Assembly: GCF_040712315.1 (NCBI RefSeq)
Contig: NC_134021.1
Span: 31,283,501-31,347,500, forward strand
Origin: Castanea sativa
Taxonomy: Eukaryota > Streptophyta > Magnoliopsida > Fagales > Fagaceae
DNA: 64,000 nucleotides
Direction of reading: 5' to 3'
Below the pieces are notes generated by a model. That model did not search any database and was not told the DNA's origin. It saw nothing but the letters and a program-made list of their open reading frames with translations. Positions 23,430 through 33,199 of the stretch are shown here, in pieces. Within the stretch, counting starts at the first letter, position 1; every line of letters starts with the position of its first letter. The position numbers and the translations under genes were made by a program.

Positions 23430-23633
23430 GATCAGCGGTGGGTCTATGCTTTTGGTGGTGATTGTTGATTGTTGTTTTGGGTTTGTAACGGATCCCGATG
23501 GGTCTATGGCAGTTTGTTGTTTTGGGTTTGTGGCAGATGCTAGTGGGTCTATGGTTTTGGTGGTTTATTATTTTTGGGTTTGTGGTGAATCTGGAGGGTC
23601 TGTGGTGGTTTGTTGTTTTGGGTTTTTGGTGAT
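23430..23633. repeat. GGTGGT/TTTGGG-rich low-complexity DNA, left flank of the gypsy element
   Basis: Repeated GTTGTTTTGGGTTTGTGG-like units with GGGTCTATGG. Resumes at 29220 on the other side of the retrotransposon, indicating that the element inserted into this repeat. The 163-codon plus-strand frame running from here into the LTR is not a gene. Confidence 0.6.
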
Positions 23634-24740
23634 TGATAGGGAATATTTTCACCAGTTACAAAAAAATTTCCAATACCTTAGAGTCTTCGGTCACCAAAAG
23701 CATCATGCGCTTACCAAAAGTATCGTCGGTCACAAAGTAAGCGTCACACTGTGTGACGCGCTTCGCCTTGATGGTCGTTACATATCAATGGGTCACCAAG
23801 TACCAAATGGTCATCAGGGACCCAGCGGTCGTCAGGTACCTTCCTTGACACTGCTCGACATGCTCTACCTTTACGGTCGATACGTATCAAGGGGTCGTCA
23901 AGTACCCTACTCATCAACACTAACTTCTCTAAATTGATGAGACACTTTTTGGCAAACGATCCACTATACTCGTTCAATCAACAAACCAACTTGCACACTA
24001 ATAAGGGTATTTTCGCCCAACAAAATCCTTCGAGCACTTTGACCCATTAGGATGGAATACTCCGCCACTGACCCGCCAAGGTTTGTGCCTCTTCTGGTAC
24101 GACCTGGCTGATAAGGGTGTTCTCACTAATAAGATTCAAGGCACAACACACAAGGAAGGAGACGATTCCTCTCAACCCGTTTGCTTCCCATTAGCAAACG
24201 GGGATCAAAGCGATGACATCATGAAGGCTGACGGCCCCACGGCACCTAACGAGCATCCGCTTGAGATGACGGGTACCTCAAGAGAAGCAAGAGACTGACT
24301 GGTATGAAGAGGCCGACGAGTTCAAAGAGGCCGACAGATTTAGCATAGGCTAAACTTGATCCCCACTAATGCCTATATAAGGAAACATCTTGTACTCCAC
24401 GATTGACTTTAATCAAAGGAATCTCTACAAGGAAAAGATCCTGTAAAATACGTGTATTAATAAGGATCTTCCCTACAAGGAAAGACTTTCCCCATTAAGA
24501 AACGAATGTCAGCTCTACGCTACTATAAAAACCACAAAGCCTTCACAAATCAAGGTACGCACAATTTCTCTAAACCTCATACTCTCTAGTATTGTTGGAG
24601 CTCTCTTCTAACTTAACCTTCGAAGGGTCATTAGCCGATACCCCACAGGTGCACTCTGATTGGTTCTTCTCTTTTTTTGTTCTTCAAGTGCACCCATTGA
24701 CACGTGTGTGGACGATCAACTCACTAACAATTTTTGTGCA
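23634..24740 (+). repeat. 5' LTR of the gypsy element
   Basis: 1107 bp, TG...CA. Contains a TATA-like CTACTATAAAAACC near 24518 and a leader before GTGCA. Near 23800 it has extra GGTCATCAGGGACC-type sequence that the 3' LTR lacks. Confidence 0.88.
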
Positions 24741-24825
24741 TCATCAATTGGCGCCGTCTATGGGAACCAAGTGATCAGCCATATCACCGCTCCTAAGACA
24801 AAGAGTTGCATGGTCCAAACGATCA

Positions 24826-24990
24826 ATGGCTACCATCAACCAAGAGACTGGAAACCCGCCCAACGCCTTGGAGAGGCAAGTGTAAACCCTCGCCCAACAA
24901 AATCATGAGCTGGAACGAAAGTTAGGCTAGTGGAACGAATTGCATATGAACCATCAAAATGACGAATAAGGCGGTGGCGAATGTAACAAT
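24826..24990 (+). pseudogene. gag N-terminal remnant
   Basis: Starting at ATG 24826 the frame reads MATINQETGNPPNALERQV then a stop. In other frames ELERKL-like coiled-coil text continues. This is the usual start of gypsy gag, cut off after about 160 bp and followed directly by reverse transcriptase sequence. Confidence 0.55.
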
Positions 24991-25018
24991 GACCATCCCT
25001 CGGCAGACGATCACCAAG

Positions 25019-26220
25019 AAAAATATGATCAGGATGAAAGCATTTGAGTGGACCGACGAATGCCAAAGAACATTTAAGGAACTGAAGGCGTACCTCGCAT
25101 CTCCACCACTCTTCAATCCATCCAAACAGATGAAGAGCTTTCCTTCTACTTGGCCGTATCCCTGCCGGTTGTTAGTTCAGCTCTCATCCAAAAGGAGGAT
25201 TGTGTCCAATTACCCATATGCTACACCAGTCGAGTGCTTAGGGGAGCGAAAGAAAGATATCCCCCCATGGAGAAGTTAGCCTTCGCAACCCATAAGCTTA
25301 GGCCATACTTCCAAGCACACACCATAGTAGTCCAGATGAACAAACCCCTTAGCCCAAGCATTAGCTAAATTTGTCACAGAATTTATGACGAACAAGGCTA
25401 AAGGCTGGGGGCAACCCCATGGAAGGTTTGAATGGACAGATCATCCAACAAACATGTTGGAGGGATCGAAGTAGTTCTACAATCTCTTGAAGGAGACATT
25501 ATAAAGTGCGCCATCCGACTCTAGTCCCGACAACCAATAATGAAGCTAAGTACGAAGCTGTACTATGGAGACTCGACTTAGCTAAAGTAGTCGGGGCCTC
25601 ATCAGTTGTCATTCATAGCGACTCCTAAGTTGTGATCAAGCATATCAACGGAGACTACAAAGCCAAGGGAGAGTGGATGAAGAAGTACCTTAGCCTTATC
25701 AAGAGATGGAAAAATCAAAATTTTGCAGCAGAATTCGTGCAAGTCCCAGGGGAAGAAAAAGAACATTTTGATCGATTGGCCAAGGCCGCATCTACCAAAC
25801 ACATGACTATCGGTCGTCAAGTACTATCCTTCACCCAACACTCCCCTGCCACTGAGGAATTGGAAATACAAGTGATACCAGCAGGTATTGATTAGACGAT
25901 TTTCATCACCTCCTATTTTAAGAATGGGACGCTTTCGGAGGATCATAACGTGTCCTGAAGGTTGAAAGTTCAGGCATCGCGCATTGTGTTAATGGGAGAG
26001 GTTTCTCCCGACCACACCTAAGATGTTTAATCCCCGATGAAGCAGACTACGTTACAAGGAAAATCCATGAAGAGGTGTGTGGAAACCACTCGAAGGCGCG
26101 ATCGTTGGTCTACAAGCATATATGACTTGGGTACCATTGGCCTACCATGCAGAAGGATGCCCAATCCTATGTAAAAGCATGTGACAAATGCCAACGCTTT
26201 AGCAAGACCTCATGGCTAAA
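25019..26220 (+). pseudogene. pol remnant: end of reverse transcriptase, RNase H, integrase zinc finger
   Basis: FEWTDECQRTFKELKAYLAS (near 25050) is the reverse transcriptase/RNase H boundary. It is followed by YTSRVLRGAKERYPPMEKLA in another frame, a second RNase H-like region with NNEAKYEAVLW and VVIKHINGDYKAKGEW (25540-25690), and CGNHSKARSL.. CDKCQRF (about 26080-26205), the HHCC finger of integrase. The integrase core and the first part of reverse transcriptase are absent. Stops and frameshifts are frequent. Confidence 0.8.
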
Positions 26221-26224
26221 CACT

Positions 26225-26775
26225 ACGAAAGGAAGCCGACGGGCACCTAATCCTCATCCCAATGGGATGGATCGACAACCAAGAATTCCCATGGGCATCT
26301 AATTCTCATCCTTACGGGAGGGATCGACAACCAAGGATACCGACGATCAAGAATGCCAACGGCATCTAATCCTCATCCAAAACTAAGTCCTACCTACGGG
26401 ATGAACCGACGATCAAAGATGCCAACGGGCACCTGATCCTCATCCAAAACTAAGCCCAAAATACGGGATGGACAGACGATCAAGGATGCCTACGGGCACC
26501 TGTTCCTCATCCAAAACTAAGTCCTACCTACGGGATGGACTGACGATCAAGGATGTCAATGGCACCTAATCCTCATCCAAAACTAAGTCCTACTTACGAG
26601 ATGGACCTACGATCAAGGATACCTACGGGCACCTGTTCCTCATCCAAAAATAAGTTCTACCTACAGGATGGACCGACGATCAAGGATGCCAACGGGCACC
26701 TAATCCTCATCCTTACTGGATTGATCGGCATTCTTAAACACTGATGGGCACCAAATCTTCATAACAAGCTAAGTC
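26225..26775. repeat. Minisatellite of about 67-bp units in the gypsy element
   Basis: CTAATCCTCATCC-type cores recur at about 26371, 26438, 26505 and 26571, each with GGACCGACGATCAAGGATGCC-like sequence (split by changes) and AACTAAGTCCTAC. About eight units. It lies after the pol remnant. Confidence 0.9.
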
Positions 26776-27870
26776 CTACACACGGGTGGACAAACGACCC
26801 AAGTCACCTACGGGTGAATGGAAGAACCAAGCCACCCACGAATGCCTTGGTCAAAAGTCTAAGTCTTCCTACCTACGGGTGGACAGACGAACTAAGTCAC
26901 CCACAAGTGTCTTGGTCAAAAATTTAAGTCCTCCTACCTACGGGTTGATGGAAGAACCAAGCCACCAACGAATGCCTTGGTCAAAAGTCTAAGTCTTCTT
27001 ACCTACCGATGGACAGACGAACTAAGTCACCCATAAGTGCCTTGGTCAAAATTTAAGTCCTCCTACCTATGAGTGGATGGACAAACTAAGCCACCAACGA
27101 GTGCCTTAGTCAAAAATTTAAGTCCTCCTACCTACGAGTGGACGGACAAACTAAGCCACCCACGAGTGTCTTGGTCAAAAGTCGAAGTCCACCTACCTAC
27201 GGGTAGACGGACGAACTAAGTCACCCACAAAGCCTTGGTCAAAAATTTAAGTCCTCCTACCTACGGGTGGACAGACGAACCAAGCCACTAACGAGTGTCT
27301 TGGTCAAAAGTCTAAGTCTTCCTACCTACGGGGTGGACGGACAAACTAAGCCACCTACGAGTGCCTTGGTCAAAAGTCTAAGTCTTCCTACTTACGGGAG
27401 GACGAACCAACCAAGCTACTCATGAGTGCCTTGGTAAAAAAGTTTTAAATCCTCCTACCCATGGGTGGACGGACGAACCAAGCCACCCACGAGTGCCTTG
27501 GTAAAAATATAAGTCTTCCTACCTACGAGAGGACGAACTAACTAAGCTACTCACGAGTGCCTTGGTAAAGAAGTTTTAAATCCTCCTACCCACGGGTGGA
27601 CAGATGAACCAAGCCATTTATAAGTGCCTTGGTAAAAAATTTTAAGTCCGACCTATGGGTGGACGGATGAACCGAGCCACCCACAAGTGCCTTGGTAAAA
27701 GATCTAAGTCTTTCTACCTACTAGAGCATAGACGAACCAAGTCATTCACAAGTACCTTGGTAAAAAATTTAAGTCCTCTTACCTATGGGTGGACAGACGA
27801 ACCAATCCACTAACGAGTACCTTGGTAACAGATCTAAATCTTCCTATCTACAGGGTGACAGATGATCCAA
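26776..27870. repeat. Minisatellite of about 65-bp units in the gypsy element
   Basis: GCCTTGGTCAAAAG-type cores recur at 26844, 26909, 26974, 27039 and onward, about 16-17 units, with GGGTGGACGGACGAAC and AAGCCACCCACGAGTG. Later units switch to GGTAAAAAA. Shares CCTACCTACGGG with the 67-bp array, so the two probably have a common origin. Confidence 0.92.
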
Positions 27871-28149
27871 GTTACAAAGGTGACGAACGATCCAAGTGAT
27901 CCTCCAAAGTGGATTGACTCAAATAGAAATCATCAAACCAAGTCACCAAGGTGAAAAAATACCCTCCAAAAATGATCGATTCAAGTACAATCCTCCGATG
28001 GCAATCGACTTAAGTAACGATTTTCCAATTAAGTTGCTCATGGAATGGGGGGCAAGAAAAAAAAAAACCCCAACACTCTACGATTACAACACAAGCCTGC
28101 ATATTCCGCAATCATCCACTTATATGACGACTACAAAATGAGGGGCAAC

Positions 28150-29219
28150 TGATAGGGAATATTTTCACTAGTTACAAAAAAATTTCCAACACCTTAGAGT
28201 CTTCGGTCACCAAAAGCATCATGAGCTTACCAAAAGTATCGTCGGTCACAAAGGAAGCGTCACACTGTGTGACGTGCTCCGCCTTGACGGTCGTCACATA
28301 TCAATGGGTCGTCAAGTACCTTTCTTGACACCGCCTAACACGCTCTGCCTTTACGGTCGTTACGTATCAAAGGGTCGTCAGGTACCCTACTCATCAACAC
28401 TAACTCGTCTAAATCGATGAGACACTTTTGGTAGACGATCCACTATACTTGTCTAATCAATAAACCAACTTGCACACTAATAAGGGTATTTTCGTCCAAC
28501 AAAGTCCTTCGAGCACTTTGACCCATCAGGATGGAATACTCTGCCACTGACCCGTCAAGTTTTGTGCCTCTTCTGGTACAACCTGGCTGATAAGGGTGTT
28601 CTCGCTAATAAGATTCAAGGCACAACACACAAGGAATGAGACAATTCCTCTTGACCCATCTGCTTCCCATTAGTGGACGGGGATCAAAGCGACAACGCCA
28701 TGAAGGCTGATGGCCCCACGGGACCTAACGGGCATCCGCTTAAGACAACGGGTACCCTCAAAAGAAGCAAGAGACCGACGGGTACAAAGAGGCTGACGGG
28801 TTTGAAGAGGTCGATAAATTCAAAATAGGCTAAACTTGATCCCCACGAATTTCTATACAAAGAAACATCTTGTACTCCACGATTGACCTTAATCAAAGGA
28901 ATCTCTACAAGGAAAAGATCCCGTAAAATACGTGTATTAGTGAAGATCTTCCCTACAAGGAAAGACCTTCCCCACTAAGAAACAAATGTCAACTCTACGC
29001 TACTATAAAAACCTCAAAGCCCTCACAAATCAAAGTACGCACAATTTCTCTGAAGCTCATACTCTCTAGTATTGTTGGAGCTCTCTTCTTACTTAACCTT
29101 CGGAGGGTCTTTGGCTAGTACCCCACTGGTGCCCTTTGATTGGTTCTTCTATTTTTTTTGTTCTTCAGGTGCACTCATTGACATGTGTGGACGATCAACT
29201 CACTGTCGATTTTTGTGCA
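28150..29219 (+). repeat. 3' LTR of the gypsy element
   Basis: 1070 bp, aligns end to end with 23634-24740 and starts right after the purine tract GAGGGGCAAC. Confidence 0.88.
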
Positions 29220-29445
29220 TCTTTAGTGGTGATTGTGGTTGTTTTGGTTAGTGGTGTGGGTGATTTTGGTGGTTGCTTTGGTTGTTGTTGGTGGTTTCAG
29301 TTTTGGTTGGTGGTGGTGGCTGAGTTTCGGTTGGCTTGATCTAGATTGTTCTATTCTGGGTTTAGGTTTAGGTTTAGGTTTAGGTTTGAATGATGGAAGT
29401 GGTTGAGAAAGAGAGACAAAAAGGAGAGAAGGCATGTAGTTTTAT
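29220..29445. repeat. GGTGGT-rich DNA with a TTTAGG run, right flank of the gypsy element
   Basis: GTGGTTGTTTTGG-like units, then about four to five copies of TTTAGG at 29361-29388, then GAGAAAGAGAGAC. Continuation of the repeat at 23430-23633. Confidence 0.55.
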
Positions 29446-29449
29446 ATTT

Positions 29450-29855
29450 ATCTTACGGACAAAATTAGTTACAGCTTAAGGCTACAACTTCACTCAATAA
29501 AAATAAATATTGCTACATATTTTGAATATTTAACCGTTGAATTGCATGTTTTTTACGCTCTTAATACATATTAAATTTTATGTCAATCGGATATTATTTA
29601 CTATATAATTTATAAACTTATATTTTATGCATAATTTTAAATTATAAAAACTTGCAATTTAAAAAGATTTTTTGATGACATAGATAGTAATCTTAAATTT
29701 TGTTGAAATTTTGCCAGCATAGAAGATATAAGAAAAATATGTAATTCAATAGTGGATTTGTCAAAATTTATCTCTAATAAAATGATATTGAGTAAGGCTG
29801 TAACCTTAGAGTACAACAAATTTTGTAACTAAACTTTGTTCTTATTTTATTAGGT
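29450..29855 (+). repeat. AT-rich MITE, copy A
   Basis: Ends carry ACAAAATTAGTTACAG and GTAACTAAACTTTGTT, which are inverted to each other. Interior blocks such as GAATTGCATGTTTTTTACGC and CATAGAAGATATAAG match the reverse complement of 31535-31890. Non-coding, about 0.4 kb. Superfamily undetermined. Confidence 0.7.
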
Positions 29856-30171
29856 AATTTATATTATTTTTTTAGGTTGTATGTAAAAATAGAAACTACG
29901 ATATTTGGTGAGTTATGAAATAGATTGGTAAAATAGATAAAGTTGTTTGAGGATGTAAAATAAGTTTTTTTTTTTTTTTTTTTACATCCTCAAATGCTAG
30001 TACTCTAAAAGTTGTATTCTTTTACATATACAAACCCAAATAATGCTTGATTTTTGTAGTTTTGGATTGTAAAATAGCTTTTTTGGAGTTTTAGCAACTC
30101 CAATGCTAATGCTAAGTAAAAGAGTATGGCACAAAATTCCAGTTGAAGCTTTATCTAGCCTTAGCTCAGAC

Positions 30172-30275
30172 GGATCTCCATGGATGGAAATTGGCAAGTT
30201 GCAAAATTGCTTATGGCAAGATGGATCTCCATGGATGGAAATTGGCAAGTTGCAAGACCGTTTATGGCAAAACAT
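30172..30275. repeat. Two tandem copies of a 51-bp unit
   Basis: GGATCTCCATGGATGGAAAT starts at 30172 and 30223, each followed by TGGCAAGTTGCAA. Only a few differences between copies. Confidence 0.9.
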
Positions 30276-30289
30276 CGCCCACTGAGTAT

Positions 30290-31177
30290 CAATATTTTAA
30301 CCTCTCTGTGGTAGATGTCCTCGTAGCTGGGTTTTTATTTTCCTTTTATTTTCTTTCATTGGCCATTTTTCTCAAGAAATAGTAAATATCTTATTATTTT
30401 TCAGAAATAATACTGCATAGATAAAAGAGATTTTCTAGAACACAAGAAAATATTACAATTATTTTCACAAATTGAGGTGTCAATCCAGCATAAAACAAAA
30501 TTAAATCAAACTAAACAATAAAAAATTAGGACTACCACAACAAAAAAAACAATGTTTAAATACGGCTTAATAAGTCTTTTTTTCTTTAGAGATAATTACA
30601 ACATGTTGCTAACTCCGCAATTTGAACCCTTTCTCCCTTAGACCCCCAAGCACTTTGTGCATGGAGATGTGCCGATTCAGTTACAAAGTCTTTGGCGCTT
30701 AACAAGCTTATAAGCTTGCTTTTTAACTTTTATATACACAACTTTTTAGAATTTTTTTTTTTCATTATTTTTTCAAAGTACAAGTATACATTAGCATAAT
30801 TTCAGTAAAAAAAATTTAGCAAAAAATTAAATAAATTATTTCCAACTGGACAAAATCACATTGTCTTTTCATCGAAAAGAGCAATATAGCATAACTTCCT
30901 ATCCCTGTCAATAATTTGATGTTTTATTATCATTTTTTTTTTATAAGTTGAAATAATTTGAAGTTTTACTTTTACAAAGCCCTACCATGCAAAAACAGGG
31001 GAAACCCTCAACAATTCTGGCAAATCCATAAAACATGAAGAGTGGCAATCACCATAAGATTGAACTGACAATCTAGTTCTGTCTAGTCCCAACATTTTTT
31101 AAAACAATTTAAACACTTTTTTTAGTAAAACTGTATTGTGTAGACAATGAAACGCTAGGATGTCATGTTAGGCAATT
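30290..31177. other. Intergenic AT-rich DNA, no feature seen
   Basis: Poly-T and poly-A runs, no coding segment or repeat that I recognise. Confidence 0.45.
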
Positions 31178-31335
31178 AAGGCCCCATTTGATACACCCAC
31201 TCAAACACACTTTTCATTTTTTAAATAACATTACACGTATTTCTACACATTTTTTCACCCACATATATTTCCACACATGTTTTCAAATACATGTTTTCAG
31301 TTTTTAAGTGCATGTACCAAACACCCCCTAAAGTT
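31178..31335. repeat. Short MITE with GGCCCC/GGGGGT ends, copy 1
   Basis: The left end AAGGCCCCATTTGATACA and the right end GTACCAAACACCCCCTAA are imperfect inverted repeats. The interior ACACATTTTTTCACCCACAT matches the element at 42124-42267 in the same orientation. Confidence 0.65.
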
Positions 31336-31534
31336 CTTTCAGGTGAACAACATTATCCTCCTGTGCAGATAAAAAGAATGTTGTGTTGCACTCCCATGAT
31401 TCAAATAAATATCAAATAACACAGGAATTTACATGATTTGACAATATGCCTACATTTGTGCCTACACTGACGACAATGAGAAGGTATCATTATAAAAATA
31501 GAAAGATAAAATTTTACCACAAACTTGACTCCAC

Positions 31535-31893
31535 ACAATATCTTTTTATTGGATGTAACTTTTGACAAATCCATAATTAGGTTACATTTTTTTTTTATAT
31601 CTTCTATACTTGCAAAATTTCCAAAAAATCAAATATTAATAGCTTTTTATCAATCAAATGTTTAAATTTCAAGTTTTTTAAGTCAAAAATTATGCACAAA
31701 AAAAAAATTTATTGACGGAAAGGTAAATAACATCCAATTGACACAAAATTTAACATGTATTAAGAATGTAAAAAATATGCAATCCAACGGTCAAATGTTC
31801 TAAATATATAACAATATTAACCTTTTTAGTGGGAGTTGTAATCATTGGTTACAACTTACAACCAAGTTTGTAACCAAACTTTGTCTAAAATAA
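31535..31893 (-). repeat. AT-rich MITE, copy B (inverted relative to copy A)
   Basis: The reverse complement follows copy A block by block: GACCGTTGGATTGCATATTT, TTCTTAATACATGTTAAATT, ATAGAAGATATA. The outer edge has GTAACCAAACTTTGTC. Confidence 0.7.
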
Positions 31894-33199
31894 AAAGATT
31901 AAAACACTAGACTCTCTCACACTCATAAAAGGCACAAGACAAGAAAACCTCTTTTTTCCTCAATATATGCAATACCTTGAAATTATCTCAATCACTTACA
32001 CAGACACACACATACACATATATATGATGCTCCTATGACGCAAGGAGCAGCAAAATTATTTCAAATTTACTTTTTGAGTTTGGAATTGGTTTTCTTTTCG
32101 AATTTGAATTTAGAATGTAGTCTTTAATGTTGAAGAGTTCATGGGATTTAATTGTGACTTGATTAGATAATCCCATATTGACGTAATCCTTGAAACTCTA
32201 TTTAGACTATTGCTCTTGTAATTGTAAAAGGCATTACAATTTAATAAGAATTTTATGATTTGAAAATGTCTCTTATTTAGTAGTGATGATGCCTAGGGAT
32301 TTTAAGGCAGATTCTAGGGGGTAAAGTTTAGGATTTGCCCCGTTTATCTTCTTTGATCTCTATATTCCTAGTCACCAAATGACCAAAAGATGTGGGTAGC
32401 TATGCTAATTGAAGTATCGCTTTTTCTTCCTCCCCAAAAGTCTTACCAATTTGACAAATGAATATTAAACACATTGAGATGCTCCAATAGATCTAAACCA
32501 TCTTCATCTGTAAACTAAAAACTTGTTTGTCAAATTCTTTCTTATATAGAAACATTCTAATTTATTCCAAATCTATTTTGTTGCCCAAGCTTCTAGAATG
32601 CTGTGAATGACCTCATCGTCTAGGTTAAGGGAAATTGCACTAGATGCCTTCTCATCCATATTTTCCCACAAGGATTCTCTCAAGAAACCCAAAACCCAAA
32701 ATCCAAAATCCAAACCCTGGGTTCTATCTCTCACAAAAAGAACAAGACAAAAAACCTCTTCTCCTCTACATGTGGCTAGTTGAAATATTCTCTCTCTCAC
32801 TTACAGCCGAAGTGATTGTCACACACATAAATAAGAGTTCTACCAAGTGTGGAATTCCTTGTACTAGGGGTGACCAAGTTGGTCGTTGTGGCATTCAAGC
32901 CACCCAACAGAAGAAAGAACATAATTACTCAAAGAACCCTACAATTTAGCTATCAGATAAAACCAGCCAGACAACCAAGCAAACAAGCCAAGAAATCAAA
33001 TGTAACTCTGAAAATCAAATGTCAGACTTTCTTTAAGCATGAGTTGGATTAGCTGTATACTGTGCCAACATGGTCATAATTCTGCATCTCATGGAACTGG
33101 AGTTTAAATGGAACCACTCTACTCTTCTTAGAAATAGGTACTCTAGGGAAAAGTTGAATTTATGAGATGCAGAATGCTACTTGTCACTACTGAGAGTCG
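31894..33199. other. DNA downstream of the p23 gene
   Basis: Probably holds the p23 3' UTR just below 33200. Otherwise AT-rich with a CA/TA tract near 32000-32025. The short frames at 32573-32949 have no recognised domain. Confidence 0.4.

Larger units (their letters stand above)
23634..29219 (+). mobile_element. Deleted Ty3/gypsy LTR retrotransposon
   Basis: Two direct LTRs (23634-24740 and 28150-29219) start TGATAGGGAATATTTTCAC and end TTTTTGTGCA. After the 5' LTR comes TTGGCGCCGTCTATGGGAAC (24748-), whose start fits a tRNA-Asp-type primer-binding site. Before the 3' LTR is the purine tract GAGGGGCAAC. The internal part is only 3.4 kb: a gag start, a jump to the end of reverse transcriptase, RNase H, the integrase zinc finger, and then minisatellites. 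It reads on the plus strand. The LTRs differ by several substitutions per 100 bases plus a roughly 36-bp indel near 23790, so insertion is not recent. A target duplication is not certain (GTGAT before the 5' LTR; GTGAT also at 29229-29233). Confidence 0.88.

Noticed and set aside
23446..23937. 163-codon plus-strand frame
   Set aside because: It runs from TTTGGG-type low-complexity DNA straight into the gypsy 5' LTR, so it is not a gene.
26776..27870. Regular 65-bp periodicity resembling a CRISPR array
   Set aside because: The whole unit repeats with no unique spacers, it lies inside a plant retrotransposon, and the neighbouring genes are eukaryotic.
23629..29233. GTGAT as target duplication of the gypsy element
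   Set aside because: The right-hand copy is about 9 bases beyond the recognisable LTR end and the surrounding DNA is full of GGTGAT, so the match is not secure.
29361..29388. Interstitial telomere repeat
   Set aside because: The unit is TTTAGG rather than the plant TTTAGGG, there are only about four to five copies, and it sits in GGTGGT low-complexity DNA.
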